A stretch of 64,000 bases of DNA from Paramecium sonneborni (GCA_905182985.1 CAJJDN010000033.1:510332-574331); one strand, 5' to 3'. Counted from the stretch's first letter, positions 37,709-50,788 are shown. The notes: generated by a model not told the origin, from the sequence alone. Numbers and translations: made by a program.

Positions 37709-38880
37709 ATTTCAATCATAGTCATTTTAAAAACATAAATAATCATATTTATACAAATATCAACTCCATAATTATTTCAAAACTAAAGATTTAGAACCCC
37801 CCTGAGTTATTCCATAATACATAAACCATTTCATTTTAGAAATAACATTCATTACATAGTGATGGATTAGGAATTATAACAATAAATTTATTATAAAATA
37901 AATTTGCTATTTTTTGTTAAGTTTTTCTTTATGTCTATTTGTCAATTAATAAGAATTTTTAATCTAAAATTTTAGATTAATTATATGTTGACATAAAAAA
38001 AATATTAATATTAATTAAAAAGAAGAATCATAAATTTCAAAATAATAACTAATCTGCGATTAATATATTTTATTTAATACGTTAAAGGCTCGTTTATTAA
38101 TAATTTATGCATTCAAATTATTTTGCATTTTTTTATGATTGTCAATAAAAAGTTTCTTAATTAGTAAATTTTTTGATTATGATTTCAAAATTAGATAATA
38201 AAGCTCTCTGAATATATTAATTAAATTTGTTTAGAGCTAAATAAAAATAATTTATATAATTTTGTGTTGATTAGCAAATTATATAAGAAATTCAAATTTA
38301 GAAGTTAGGATAATTTTTTATAGAAGCTCAACCTGTAATAAGAATTAATAGCTCAACAATATAATTATATTTAAGATGATGATTAATTTAATAAAAAGAT
38401 TTATAAATTTACTAGAAGTATAATAAATCGATAAAATTTTAATTTTTGACTAGTATTAATTTAATAGATACAATTAAAAGTCTTATATATAATGATATTT
38501 AAGAATTTTATTTAACATATCATATCGATTTAAAAAAAATCTCTACCTACTCTTATTCTTTACTTACTTGAATACTGTCGAGTCTGTTAGATTTAATTTT
38601 AAAATGAAAGTATATGGTAAAATAAATAGTATTAATGGAATTAAAAATAAAATATATAATATAGTATAAATTAATATTTATTAATCAATGTAATTAATGA
38701 AAAAATAAATGCGTCATCATAATAAATAAATATAGATTATCATTAGATATTTAATAATATTAGAGAGTCATATCTGAAGAATAATCTAGAAATAAAATTA
38801 GTTAACATTCTATATCTTAATTTCACTCTTTAAATCTTGATATCTTAATTTTTTATTTTTATTAATATCTATATAATAAA
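37709..38880. other. Intergenic stretch, no supported gene
   Basis: About 1.17 kb, very AT-rich, between divergent genes. A short GC-richer patch (ACCCCCCTGAG at ~37795) stands out. No reading frame with motifs or consistent splicing was found. Promoters of the kinase and of the jacalin-like gene must lie at its two ends. Confidence 0.5.
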
Positions 38881-39447
38881 ATGCACGGAGTTCCTGAACA
38901 TGTTACAATTGGACTTCCAAGAGAAGGATTACATACATTTGATGATAAGACAGAGTTGGCAAAGCATCCAGCCCCTTATAGAATCAAGGAAATTGAAGGT
39001 TTAATGATAATATATGTTGAATAGTATAATATACTGATGAGCATATAATTGGAACAGTTTTCAAGTATGCAGATGGTAAAGGTCACACAATTGATGGTCA
39101 TAATATTGAAAAATTCAAGCCATTTGGACACTTATTTGGTAAAGTGCACAAGAAGCACTTCAAAGTAGATGATGGTAATATGAAATAATAATTAATTAGA
39201 TGATGAAATTCTTGAAATATCAGGACATGCTGGTGCTAGAATTAATGAATTGAGATTCAAAACATATAGAGGAAAGGAGGAATCATTTGGAGTTAAGAAT
39301 GGAGTCCACTTTGTCTATTCATTCCCAGGACATACTTTTGGAGCTGTATCTGGTGGTTATGAAAAGCATTTGGATTTTATTAGAATTCATGTCAATGAAC
39401 TCCCTCCTGCTAAACATCATTTGAAAATCATCATCATTAAGAAATGA
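38881..39447 (+). CDS. Jacalin-like lectin domain protein
   Basis: Two introns (26 and 25 nt) leave 171 residues. The C-terminal ~100 residues read EILEISGHAGARINELRFKT, then YRGKEESFG, FPGHTFGAVSGGYEKHLDFI, RIHV, matching the jacalin-like fold (I.G..G..I..L.F.T..G, then G..GG..G..ID.I.V). An N-terminal repeat (IIGTVFKYADGKGHTIDGH) may complete the beta-prism. There is no signal peptide, so it would be a cytosolic mannose-type lectin or act in protein assembly. The first intron starts GTTTAA rather than GTA. Sugar specificity cannot be told from the sequence. Confidence 0.78.
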
Positions 39448-39507
39448 AATATTAATTATATAATAAAATTATGTAATCATCAATAAATAATACAACTATC
39501 ACATCAA

Positions 39508-40004
39508 ATGCACATTGCTATAAATAAAAATGCTCCAGAATAGATGTCATTAATTAAATTATTGCCAAAAGATAAATTACTAATGATAGCTTGTTTTAAC
39601 TTAAATTTTAATAATTCTATAGAGATAGAATGCAATTGAACAAAATTTAAAAAAAAGATAATCTTGAATTACATGATTAAATACTTAGACTATATAAAAA
39701 CAATCAAGTTGCCCAATAAATCAATCTTACTATTTCTACTTAAGAAAATACATACACACATTCATTTCCTAAATCAATTAAAACATCATTAGAAAAAAGA
39801 AGACCAAGATCATAATCTACTCATAGAAATATTATTAATTCTCCTCAAACTAAAAGACCTATTCTAACTGATGTTTTAAGAATTTCTCCTAAATATATTA
39901 CTAACAGAACAACAATCTCATCCAAAAATGACATCAGATCTGTTAGAAAAAATATATTTTTAGATGCTTTAATCCTTCAATAAGATAGCTAAGATTTATT
40001 CTGA
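39508..40004 (+). CDS. Small basic hypothetical protein
   Basis: A 154-residue model with one 32-nt intron starting MHIAINKNAPEQ. The second exon is basic and Ser/Thr/Arg-rich (SLEKRRPRSQSTHRNIINSP, TNRTTISSKNDIRSVRK) and looks like a disordered phosphorylatable region. No family is recognised. The proposed acceptor (GAG) is atypical; alternatively translation starts at the ATG near 39630 in exon 2. The long basic frame itself is more convincing than the start. Confidence 0.5.
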
Positions 40005-40062
40005 TATTGTTTTTATTAGAACTGAATGGATGTTTATAGATGAAATATATATATTTAATTTC

Positions 40063-41337
40063 TCAAAACTATTAAATGTACATATGCCTAACAATCTGTG
40101 CACAAAACTCTTTTTCTGAGATTATACCATCTTTATTTTTATCTAATACCTTTGTTAATCTTATAAGTTCTTCAATATTTTATGGTTAATTTAACACATT
40201 TTAAAAATAATTCATTAAATCTTCCAGTGTTATAAAACCTAATATTTTAAAAAACAATTTACCTTTTTTATTCTCATCTATTTGTTAAAATAATTATTTT
40301 AAAACAACTCCTTTCATTTTGTTTTGTATTTTCAATTTATTTAGTAATAATTCCAGAATATTCTAATCTTCATCTTCATTTTCATTTATTCTAAATTCAC
40401 TTACTTCTACTTCATCATGTCTTTGTCCATCTTAATGATGACTTTATGATTATTTATTCCAATTTAACTTATCAGATTTTATATTTGTAGATTCATCAGT
40501 TCTAAAATTTGTCTAAGGTTGTAAATTAGACTTTTTTTAATTTATCTATTTTTTATTTTTTGGAGGTGTGCAAAATGTATAATTTTTATTTTCCTCCTCA
40601 TGAGCAAATATCAAATATAAAAAATCAGAATAATTTATTCTATAATCTCTCTCTTTACTATTTCTATATATAAAATTTTCTAAATCTTTAGTATTATAAA
40701 GCAATTAAGATTAATCAAAAAATTATTGTAAACTAATATAATTAATCTATCTAATTTACATTTTTATATCCCATCTCCTACAAGAACTTAGTGATTCCCA
40801 TATAGCTATTGTATTCCAATCTGGTTATCCTTTTAACTATTGAATTTAATTAAACATTTTCTTATTTAATTCAATTTCTGCTTAAAATACTTACATTAAT
40901 TGCTTCTAAACTAATATTGGTAAATTATTTTCATGAAGATGATAAGATTATCTATTATTAGCCAAACAATTTAATTCTTAATCTCTATGAGGTAAAATGT
41001 ATCTCGAAAACCTAATTATAAATTAAATTAAAACTCGCTAAATGATATATATTGATCCTTATCAATGTCTAATTTTCTAATCATTAATAATAAATCATCA
41101 TCACAATCTATTAGACCATTATCTGAAAAAAAATTTTTAAGGTCATTGATATCTATATGAAGGATCCTATTAATCATCTTTCAAATACTTTTTACAATCT
41201 AATCTACTAAAAATTGTGTATGGTTCAAAATATATATTATGGGCTAATTATTCTCTCTTATTCTCAACCTCATTTTCGAATTTTATAAAATCTTCAAGGT
41301 ATTTTCTAAACATTTAAAGTGTTTGTTGTGATAGCAT
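40063..41337 (-). CDS. EF-hand calcium-binding protein
   Basis: Two introns (22 and 23 nt) leave 409 residues in exact frame. Clear EF-hand loops are DIDKDQYISFSEF in the first half and DKNKDGIISEKEF close to the C-terminus; a DENKKGKLFF loop is degenerate. Between them is a helical, Gln-rich middle with EIELNKKMFNQIQ and a disordered charged stretch (SHHQDGQRHDEVEVSEF). Paired distant EF-hands with a long linker suggest a ciliary or cortical Ca2+ sensor of the calmodulin superfamily. No subfamily can be named. Confidence 0.82.
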
Positions 41338-41773
41338 TTTAATTAGACAATAAATTTTATTGTTTTATAATAACAATTAAATTTCTTAATATTCTTAACT
41401 TTATAAATTTTCAGAGATTAACATTTAATTTATTCAATATATTGGTAGATTACTTCAAAATTATAGCTTACTTATTAAATTTTGACATTCTATTTTGAAA
41501 AGAGAATTTTTTCTATTAAATAATTGTTCTCATTTTTAAAAACATATATTCCTTCTTTTACTATTTTAAGTTTATATTCTATTTCAATTAATTTTATAGT
41601 TGAATAATTTATTATTGTAAAATGTTAACTTATTAATGAATAATGACAGAGTTGAATTAAATCATTTTTTGAAAATTATTTTTTTAAATTCGTTTAAATT
41701 TTAATGATTATATAATTGAACAATCTTATATTATCAATATAATTAATTTTAAGGTTAATTTTAGAACCTCAAA
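41338..41773. other. Spacer between EF-hand and coiled-coil genes
   Basis: About 435 bp of AT-rich spacer. It should hold the EF-hand gene promoter (minus strand) and the 3' end of the coiled-coil gene. Nothing else seen. Confidence 0.45.
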
Positions 41774-44008
41774 TCATAATTTTTCCTTGTTATTTGAGAA
41801 TTAGAAACTTCTGTAGGCTTTTGGTTGGATTAAACTTTTATTCCAGATTGATGATACTAAGGAGAATTAAGTGCTTAATAATTTGTTTATGGAGATTGAA
41901 AACCTTGATTTAATTCTATTAATTAAGGTTTCTAATTTCCCAAATTTAACTGAGGTTCAGTATTTAAAGAATATTACTATTTAAGTGATTGTTAAAAATT
42001 GAGATTATGAAGTTCATTTTCTAAATTTCTAACCTTAGAATCTAATTTTAATTATTTTTCCTAATAATATAAATATTAAATTTACTCTTTCTCTTGCCAA
42101 TTCATGTTCTAAAGCATTATTCATTTCTGCTAAAGATGCATTTTAAGATCTAAAATTTTAAATATCTCTATTTCTTAAATTCGTTTCTGATTCATGTTTC
42201 TATAACAAAGATTCAAAATCTCTAGCTTTCAAATCATATTAATTTTATATTCTTCGTAAATCTTCCATTAATTATTTAATTTCTTGATTAAGTATCTGTT
42301 TCTCATGATCTAATCTTTCTTAATGTTATTAAAAACCTTTAATTTAAGTCTCAAGTGTTATAATATCTAATACTATATTAATTTATTACCTCTTTCTTAT
42401 TAATCACATTTTTTTTAATAAACTAATAAATCAGTATGCATTTCTTTTAATTTTCCTAATTAAATAGTTCTTTCGTTTTTTAATTAATTTTATTATTCTA
42501 ATACTTATTTTAATTGAGTATCAGTCTTTATGTAATCATTTTCTAAATTCCCTAAAGCCAACTCTCTTTTCTTTACTTCCTATTCTAATTAGATGCTATA
42601 GTTTTTCCATTTTTCTAGTTAACCCTTTAAATCTTATGATAAATTTTAGGATTTTTATAAATTATCTTCCATAGTTTTTTCCAACTAACTACATTTACTT
42701 GATATTAAAGAATTTTATTAATTCATTGAATTTATTTGTTCTTTTAATTTCCAAATTTCCTAATCCTATTATTAGCATTTATTAGCCAATTTTGTATATT
42801 CAATTTTTCCATTAGAAATGATTCCATTATTTTATTCAATTTATCTCTATTCTTAATATAGAGAAATAAAATACATTCACTTAATTATTGATTCATCTAT
42901 CTTATTTTATTTTCTTACTACACATTCATATTTTATGAAATTTAAAGGTCTTTCTCTTTTTACTATAATTAAGTTATTTAATTTTTCAATTATTCATTTT
43001 GATAATTAAGTGTAGATAAACTTTGTTACAAATTACTTACTTAATCTTTAACTCTTATTTAGATTTGATTTATTTTTTGATTCAAAATTTAATTCGATTC
43101 CTATTCTTATTGTAAGTCTTTATTTATTTAATCTAAAGCCGTTTTCATTTTTCTGTTATCGTTTAATAATTGTTCATTTTTTTAGACTTATGATTCAAAT
43201 GCCAAAGTTTGATCTCTAAGTTATGTTTTATATTTTTCTAATATCTCCTTTTAATTTTGAATTTCAGATTCTTAAAAAGCATTCTATCTTTTTTATTCTT
43301 ACAATTATTTACTAACAATTGCTAATTATTACTCTAAATCTGACATCTAATTTTCTAGACCTCTATTATACTCTACTTATTTCCTTAATTTCTATAAGTC
43401 TATCAATAAATATTAATCTTCTTAAACAGTATTTTTTAATCTTTTATTTTCATTTTGTTAAATCAATATCTAGTCTCTAATTATATTCTAAAGTATTTTA
43501 CTTTAATTCTTAGATTTCATTAATATTGGATTTGTCTCTAGAATTCAATTAAATGCTAAAATTATTCATGAGATAAAATATACTTATCATTTTTTAATTT
43601 TAAGTTTTCCTATTCTAATGCTCTCCATTAATATCTAATTAAGTTATATTCTTACTTTAATGTTTCGTTTTCTTTAGTTAATTTTTATATCTACTCTAAT
43701 TGTTCTTGATCTTACATAGTTTATTGACCCATTAGTGGATAATTAAATTGTGGTTATTAAGACATTTAAGAACTTATTTATTAGTTTCCTTAACTTAAAT
43801 TTAAAACATCTAATACTTATTTGTTTATGTAGATCTTTAAGGAATGGATCTATTTAAATTAAAAAATATCTCATTACTCATTTGGTTCTAGAATTTTTGG
43901 ATTTTATCCATTTAAAGTGTTAGGAGTCCCTAATTATCGATTTGAATTTAGTTTGCTTCTTTCTTGAAATGGAATCTAAGATTGTGAATTTATTTCAAAC
44001 TGACTCAT
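41774..44008 (-). CDS. Large coiled-coil protein
   Basis: Starts MSQFEINSQSQIPFQERSK and, after several small introns (28, 22 and 28 nt in the first 500 nt, more further on that I did not fully resolve), reads almost entirely as Gln/Glu/Asn/Lys-rich heptad helix, for example EQIQKLTKENETLKQEYNL and LLNDNRKMKTALDQINK. The end (NKSLIQPKAYRSFQFS) is not helical. This is the composition of centrosomal or cortical scaffold coiled-coil proteins, but no family can be assigned. The exact C-terminal frame is uncertain by one register, with TGA at 41774 or 41769. Confidence 0.72.
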
Positions 44009-44066
44009 AGATATAATTTTTAGAGTTATTTTATTTATAAAAAGGCATAAGCTTATAAACACAGCA

Positions 44067-45429
44067 TCATATCAAATTAACATCATGAAGACTTTGCTTT
44101 CTTTTCTTCTAAATCTAAGGTTCAATATTTGTTGAAGCTAAACCAAATAAATTTTTAATAATATCTTCTCTTGATATCATTTCAACAGGAAGTTCAATTC
44201 TAGATGTAAAATTGATAATTTTTTAATGTGGTTCAAATCTAATTTTTCTATTTTTAGATGCCTTTCTATCAACAACTTTATTTTCCTTTTCTTATCTTTG
44301 AGCTTATCTTTTTAATATAAATTATTCAGTCTCTTTTTTTAATGCCTCTTCAGCTGTATTTTAATTATTAAATGAAATTGTTTCTTTCAACAAATCTAAA
44401 TAAAAATCTGTATCATCAAATATGTGTTTATTATTAGTTTCATTTAAATCAGAACCTTCCTCACCTAAAATTCTGAATATCTATCTCTTTAATTATGTTT
44501 TCTATCTTAATTTTTCAATATTTTATAATGCCTTTTTTGATTATCCAATAGGTGTTAAAAGTAAAAATCCCATTTATGATTTATTATCTTTATTTATTGA
44601 TTATAGTAAAGCTGATTTTGAACTCCATCTTATAATATCTTCCTCAATTACTTTAGTAGAATCTTGGAATTTTTCATTTATTTTTTTAAAAGAATTAAGA
44701 TCATATCCATCATCTTTAACATTAATCTAATCTATTTAGTATAAGGATGAATATAAATTTTACAAATTTGTAATATTATTTAACAATTGACAATTCAAAT
44801 CATTTAATTTCGATTCTTTTGATTTTTGTATTTCAGATACAAATTCCTTATTTTGAATAGGAAGTTTTTTAGCAGCATCTAATGTTTTTTACATTTCTAA
44901 AATATTTATTTAAACATAAATTACATTCTCTAATTTCAACAAGATTTCCCCAAATTTATTATTATTCTTTTATTTATTCAGCAACTTCCTTCAATTCTTT
45001 TTTATTTTCCTTTTACTTTTCTATCATCTCTAAGTCTTCCTTTTCAATTTCTTATAATTCTTTTTAAAATCTTGTCTAATTTTATTTCCTTTTAACCTTT
45101 TCATTTACAATTTTCTTTTCCTTTAAATCATCAACATCCTCAGATTGATCAGGTTCACTTTCAATAAATTCTGGAATTTCATCACTATTAATAGATTCAT
45201 TTTATAAATCCTCTTCACTTTAATTTTATCTTTCATTGTTTGCTTTTTTGCCCTAATATTTCTATCCTAAATTTATATCAATTTTATGAGATTTAGGCAA
45301 ATGACCTTACAAAAGATTTAAATATTATTCATCATCGATTGAATTATAACTTAATTAATCTTCATGATCATTTTCATTGTCAATTGTATGTTTAATGTTG
45401 GCTTTTTTCTTTTGCTTAATTTTAGACAT
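44067..45429 (-). CDS. BFR2: AATF/BFR2 rRNA-processing factor
   Basis: One 28-nt intron leaves 444 residues. The N-terminal ~130 are acidic (SEEDLQNESINSDEIPEF). The middle has WGNLVEIREQMQKTLDAAKK, the AATF helix, and the C-terminus has DDTDFYLDLLKETI and VDRKASKNRKIRFEPHQKI, followed by a DIIKNLFGLAS ending: the TRAUB domain in its usual order. AATF/BFR2 acts in the nucleolus in 40S ribosomal subunit assembly. The intron was placed because only it joins the VEIRE helix to QKTLDAAKKLP. Confidence 0.92.
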
Positions 45430-45779
45430 ATATTAAATAATTTAATATAAAATAATAATTTATTGCGTTCAGAATTCATAATTCAATTTTTTACATATAC
45501 TTGATAAATAAGTGTAATGAATGAAAAGTATATCAATATTTTCAGATCATATTAAAAATTTATTTAAAAATCAGCTATTCTTACCCAAGCTAAGGATAAG
45601 TGACTATTCCATCAAATAACAATTAATAAAACTAAACCTTTAATTTTGATTATATTTAAAATATACGATTAATAATAAAAAAAACTAATTAATGAAAATA
45701 GATTATCCAAAGGTGGCATTTTGACTACCATAAAGAATTATTTAAAATTAAATATAAGTACATATTATCATATTATCAT
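45430..45779. other. Spacer, no supported gene
   Basis: A 350-bp AT-rich spacer between the BFR2 start and the transporter stop, both on the minus strand. It should contain the BFR2 promoter. Nothing else was recognised. Confidence 0.45.
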
Positions 45780-47171
45780 TCACTTGAAAAAATCATAAAA
45801 GAATATTATCATATTAAAAATGCCTATTGCTAGAATAACAAAGTAAATTATGACTCTAAAAGGAAGAGAAAATTAGTTTATATTCTTGTGTTTTACGCAA
45901 TTATCATGATTTAATAATGCATCTCTAACATTTTTTTTATTTCCATAATAACATTGAAAATGCATGTAAATAGGTATTACATAAACTAAAAGAAATCCAC
46001 ATACAGCTCCATCAAATGAAATAACAATTCCAACATTTATGTTAAATAATTGAACAATTAAGCATGAACAAATAAATAAAATCTTCAAACCCCATTAAAA
46101 CTTTTATGGATATTCCTTATGATAGAATGTTTCCAATATTTAATAAATACTAATATATGGAAATATTGGAAAAGCTGCTACTAAATGAATTAAAAATAAG
46201 CCTTCAATAAATAAGACTGCATAATCCGTTGATGAGAAAAAATCCAATATAGTTGATGGATTTATTGCCGTTTTACCCATAATTCCTATTGCCCCAAATG
46301 TACCTATGATTCCATATATAACAGCTGCAATCCCATAAGATATCAATAAATCACGAGAATTATTAGTTTTGTTTGCGTTATTTTTAATCAATTACCCAAC
46401 AGAATTATGTACCATAAAACCAAATGCAAATTATCCAGCTGGTTAAATGAAATTCCAAGTAAACCATGTTATATCCCCTTTAAATTCATTTATTTTTAAC
46501 ATATTGATTGAAAAGATATATATAATAAATATACAATAGCATACAATTGCTATTACACCATAATGAGCAAATTTTATTATTTTAGTGATGTCTTTTATCA
46601 ATAACATTGATGCCAATGGTAAAAATATTATTATTGATTACCATTATATTGAAAATTAATTAAAAGTTATGCCATCTGAAGGTTTAGCATAATTTGTATA
46701 ATTACTTTTTTCAAATATCAAAACTAAAATCGGGTAGAGTGTTAAATTTATTAATTAAAAATAAATTATTCCAACTATAAATAATAATGTTCCTGATGTA
46801 ACTCTGAAAGCTTAGGTCTAACATTATTAAATTTAATTTACCCAAGATTTGCCTAACAATCTCTTAATCATATGTTCGCTATCTAATTCTTCTTCCTTTT
46901 AATGAATAATCATTATCTGACATGTTTTATATTGAACTAAACACAAAATTGCCATTACTATTAAACATGTTATTATTCCACATTGTTAGAAAACCTATGG
47001 GATTACTAAACAAAGTGATCCAACCATTGAATTAGTAATTCCAAAAATTGTTGAAAGAGAAGATTGCTTTTTTCCATCCTAAGCAAAAGAAAGTTTCGAC
47101 ATAGCTCTTGTACTCTCATGAAGCGTATGCGATTTTTTACTTTTATCTGCAAATTCAGATTAGTTGATCAT
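45780..47171 (-). CDS. Amino acid/auxin permease (AAAP) family transporter
   Basis: An intronless 463-residue protein. After a polar N-terminus (MINQSEFADKSKKSH) the first helix reads SLSTIFGITNSMVGSLCLVI, the classic AAAP start, followed by about ten further hydrophobic segments, with WFTWNFIQPAGQFAFGFMV and NPSTILDFFSSTDYAVLFIE in the middle and FDGAVCGFLLVYVIPIYMHF near the end, all as in SLC36/SLC38-like proteins. It would carry amino acids across the plasma or vacuolar membrane, coupled to H+ or Na+. Substrate cannot be inferred. Confidence 0.87.
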
Positions 47172-47575
47172 ATTATATATTATGTATTTTCATGTATTTT
47201 GAAGATTTTTTAAATTATATTTCATGATGTAACCATTTACGTCTATAACTAAAAATAATTAAACTTTTCATTTTTTGTAATTTTATTTATATTGAAATTT
47301 ATTGTATTTGCATAAATCTATTTAACACTCAACAAGCATTTGTTAAAAGAGGAATTAATTTATATACTTAGTTCTTTTTCTTTATTAATATTATTCTTGT
47401 AATATTTAATATAAGATTGATATTGATGATTTCATATAGAGAATCTTAAATATTTGATATCTCAGTAAGATATTAAAAGATTGATATTTTATAGAGACTA
47501 GGTTTAATTAGTATTAATATGTGAATAAATAATAAATATTGTTTGTAAATAAATAAATATATTAATTGTTGTAAA
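47172..47575. other. Divergent spacer between transporter and kinase
   Basis: About 400 bp of AT-rich DNA upstream of two divergently transcribed genes. It must contain both promoters. No specific element was recognised. Confidence 0.45.
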
Positions 47576-49246
47576 ATGCTACTTAATTCGACAAGTTAAC
47601 GAAAATTCAAACAAAATAGTTTGTCTACTTTTAGAAGTCCTATAATAGTTCCATCAAGTTAATAAGTGTCTCCTGTAGCTTCAGGACTGAATAGTTTGAA
47701 AAATGTACATAGCCACAAAGGATCTCAGATTGATGTCACAAACCTTACACGATTAATAAAATCAACAAAAATAAATGAGGTAAATTGGTTTAAATAGTAT
47801 AGTCAGTAAATAGCTAACAGATATAAGTTTTACTTGCAAAAGCTAGAGAAATAGCAAAAGTAACGACTGACTCTAAATCATAAATACCAAAAAAGCATAT
47901 AAAATTGTAGAGTTAACAGTTTGTAAATTTTAAAGACTTACTACATAATACTACTTCCCCAAAGATCCAACAAGAATTGTTATTTTGCAGAAATACATTT
48001 AATTTTGAGTTTGTAATTGGAATAGGTGGATTTGGTAAAGTTTGGAAAGTGGAACACAAAAAAACAGGTTAAATATTTGCCATGAAAGAAATGTCAAAAG
48101 CATTGTATAGATTCAATGTTAATTAGAATTGTTACCAAAAAAAGTGTACATTCAGTAATGAATGAACGAACATTATTAAGCTAATTAAAGCATCCAATGT
48201 TAGTTAATATGAACTTTGCTTATTAAGATAGAGAAAATCTATACTTATTGATGGATTATATGAAAGGTGGAGATCTTAGATATCATATAGGAAGAATGAG
48301 AAGATTTGATGAAAACTCGACAAGTATTAATGCAAAAATAAAATAAAGAATTTTTTATAGCTTGTATTATATAAGGATTAGAATATATACATTCAAATAA
48401 GATTATTCATAGAGATATCAAACCAGAGAATTTGGTGTTGGATGAAAAAGGTTATGTTCATATAACAGATTTTGGTATTGCTAGAATAATGAAACCTGAA
48501 AATAGTTGTGATACTAGTGGTACTCCTGGATATATGGGTATATTATATTAATTATATTATTAGCACCTGAAGTTATGTGTAAATAAAATCATACTTTTGC
48601 AGTTGATTATTTTGCTGTTGGAGTTATTGCTTATGAATTTATGATTGGAAGAGTAATCATTTAATTATAATTTAGAGACCATATGTTGGAAGATCAAGAT
48701 AAGAAATTAGAGATTAAATCTTAGCTAAATAAGTTTAAATTAAAAGAAATGAAATACCTGATGATTGGTCATTAGAAGCAGTTGATTTTATTAATAAAGT
48801 AGTTTAGTTATTAAATTAATTAGCTTCTTCAAAGAAAACCATAAAATAGATTAGGTTTTAATGGAAGTTAAGAACTTAAAGAACATCCATGGTTTGCTCA
48901 ATTTGCTTGGGATAAATTGTAAAATCAAACTATGGTGCCTCCTTTCATTCCTAATGTACATTTTCTATCTTATCTTTTAAGTAAACAGAAGATAATTTTG
49001 ATTAAAAATAAATTATAGTTGAAGATGAAGAAAATAATGAACTAATTTAATAAAATATTTTAGTCTTGAGAGATTAAATAATTTAAGGTAGTCCTTATAA
49101 ATATTATGATAGATTAATTTTAAGGATATGAATTTCATTAAGGAAATCATTCTACTTCCACTGAATAATCTTCTGGTTCATCAACTAAACATAGTCGTCA
49201 TCTAAGCGAAAGATTGTAGTTTTTTGAAAAAAAGAAAATAATATGA
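47576..49246 (+). CDS. AGC-type protein kinase, STK32/YANK-like
   Basis: A gene with several 18-30 nt introns. After ~130 residues of Ser-rich N-terminus the kinase domain reads [115 protein letters not shown] and [14 protein letters not shown]. The GGDLRYHI and HVHITDF patterns point to the STK32 (YANK) branch of AGC kinases. The tail has [12 protein letters not shown] and a hydrophobic-motif-like region, then a Ser-rich end. One intron acceptor was fixed by the SKALIVTKKSV match. Confidence 0.88.
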
Positions 49247-49559
49247 TCAAATTTAGTTTCAAATTTTTACATCATTTAATAAATAATAAGAGAATCTAAA
49301 GAATAAATTATACAAGAATTCAATTTATCAATTTAAACTTTATTCTAAGTTCCAATTTTAAAAAAATTTCCTTCTAAAAATTTGTATATACTCTTAAAAT
49401 CCTTCTTTTTTATTTTTATATCTATCTTTAAGAACATTCTTTATATTCTGTTAGATTAAGACAAATATTATAGTTTTATTAGAAATAAAATGCAATGACA
49501 GTCATTTTAGATTTTTAAATTTAAATTTTAAAGTTACTCCAAATTCCACTCTGATATTT

Positions 49560-50200
49560 TTAATCATTACTTATTAAGCACCATTTCTTTAAGATCTGTA
49601 ATTAGAATTCATGAAGAAAACTAATATTAAGGTGAATCAATTTCGCTCTTTTTTTATATATTTAAACAATAAGTTTATCTTTGATAAAAAGTAAAATACT
49701 TAATAAATTCTTTGAAAAATTTTTAATCAAATTCGATTTACGAAAAATAAGAGGTTTCAACAAATGGTGGGGATAATTACAGATATTATAATTTCCCTAA
49801 GAATCAAAATAAATTGTGAATAAATAAATCTATGATTTGAAATTAATTAATGATACTCATTAGATTGATCATCCAACCTTAATAATCAAGATTTGATTTT
49901 TATTGAATCATAAGAACCTTCTTATACAATTATTAGTAATAATTGTATAAAAAAGATAATTTTGATTATTTAATCTCATTTAATCATTATTTCTAAACAA
50001 TTGAAGAGCACTTACTTGAAAATTATTAGAAAACATGAACAAAGATACTAAAAAAACATAAAGTTACAGTAGCCTTTATCAAACTTGTTAAAGATGTCTT
50101 TTAAGATTACATACATATTTAAGGTTCCATATAAAATATCCATTTATATTAAACAAATAGTTCTTAAAACATTCCATGGTGAACTAAATAAAATTTTACC
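49560..50200 (+). pseudogene. Probable decayed protein-coding gene
   Basis: Protein-like text runs through this plus-strand stretch but changes frame several times without GT...AG boundaries. Examples in order: RGFNKWWGQLQILQFPQESK, then KQIYDLKLINDTHQIDHPTL, then DLIFIESQEPSYTIISNNC, then NFDYLISFNHYFQTIEEHLL, then KVTVAFIKLVKDVFQDYIHI. Each patch ends at TGA or drifts into another frame. A perfect hairpin at 49922-49950 lies at one switch. A competing open frame runs from 49872 to TGA 50361-50363 but looks less natural. I infer a pseudogene; a real gene with unseen introns is possible. Confidence 0.5.
49922..49950. repeat. Perfect inverted repeat (13-bp arms, 3-bp loop)
   Basis: TTATACAATTATT - AGT - AATAATTGTATAA forms a perfect hairpin. 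It sits inside the decayed coding stretch at a point where the apparent frame changes. It may have arisen by a local inversion or act as a structure in RNA; it could also be chance in AT-rich DNA. Confidence 0.75.
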
Positions 50201-50359
50201 ATATTAAAGACCCTATTTGAGTTTTTGGCTACAAAATTAACTTTACATTAGTGAGGATACCTAAAATGGAATTTTTTACGCGCCTTTACTTTTTGAATAA
50301 AAAGATTTTATTACCTTATAAATACTGTATAAAGAACTTTTTTTTTCATAATTAAACAT

Positions 50360-50788
50360 ATGAATTCTACTCAATTCGTTAGATAAATAGAAAGTGAAGA
50401 TTTAAATTCTCTCTAAATATCTAAATTAACTCTCAACTCAAGAGTAGATTAAGAGTCAATAATTTAAGCTGACTTAAGTGGAGACAATATATTTTGTTAC
50501 CTGAACCTTTCAGATTCCACTTAAAAAAGAGAATGCTCATGTGATGTAGATAAAGATCCTTAATAGGTAAGAACTAAAACTAAAAAAGACAACTTCATAA
50601 TTAAAAACTAAAATTTCTAATAATAATAAGAATACGTATACGAATGTGGATATTGTCTTAAGATTTTTCCTTATTTTCGTAGTCTTGGAGGACATGTTCA
50701 AAAAAACCATAGAATAGAGAAGAATTAGAATGCCACAATCTCATCTATCAGATTGAGAATAAGACCTGTTCGGAATGGTTAACATTGA
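50360..50788 (+). CDS. Single C2H2 zinc-finger protein with SLGGH motif
   Basis: An intronless 142-residue ORF (exact frame). The N-terminal ~95 residues are polar and include CSCDVDKD. Near residue 105 there is one zinc finger, YECGYCLKIFPYFRSLGGHV followed by QKNH, i.e. C-x2-C-x12-H-x4-H with SLGGH in the helix. This closely resembles the QALGGH finger of plant C2H2 repressors and similar fingers in protists. The C-terminus is basic (RLRIRPVRNG). It probably acts as a nucleic-acid-binding protein. The start is the only ATG in frame. Confidence 0.8.
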
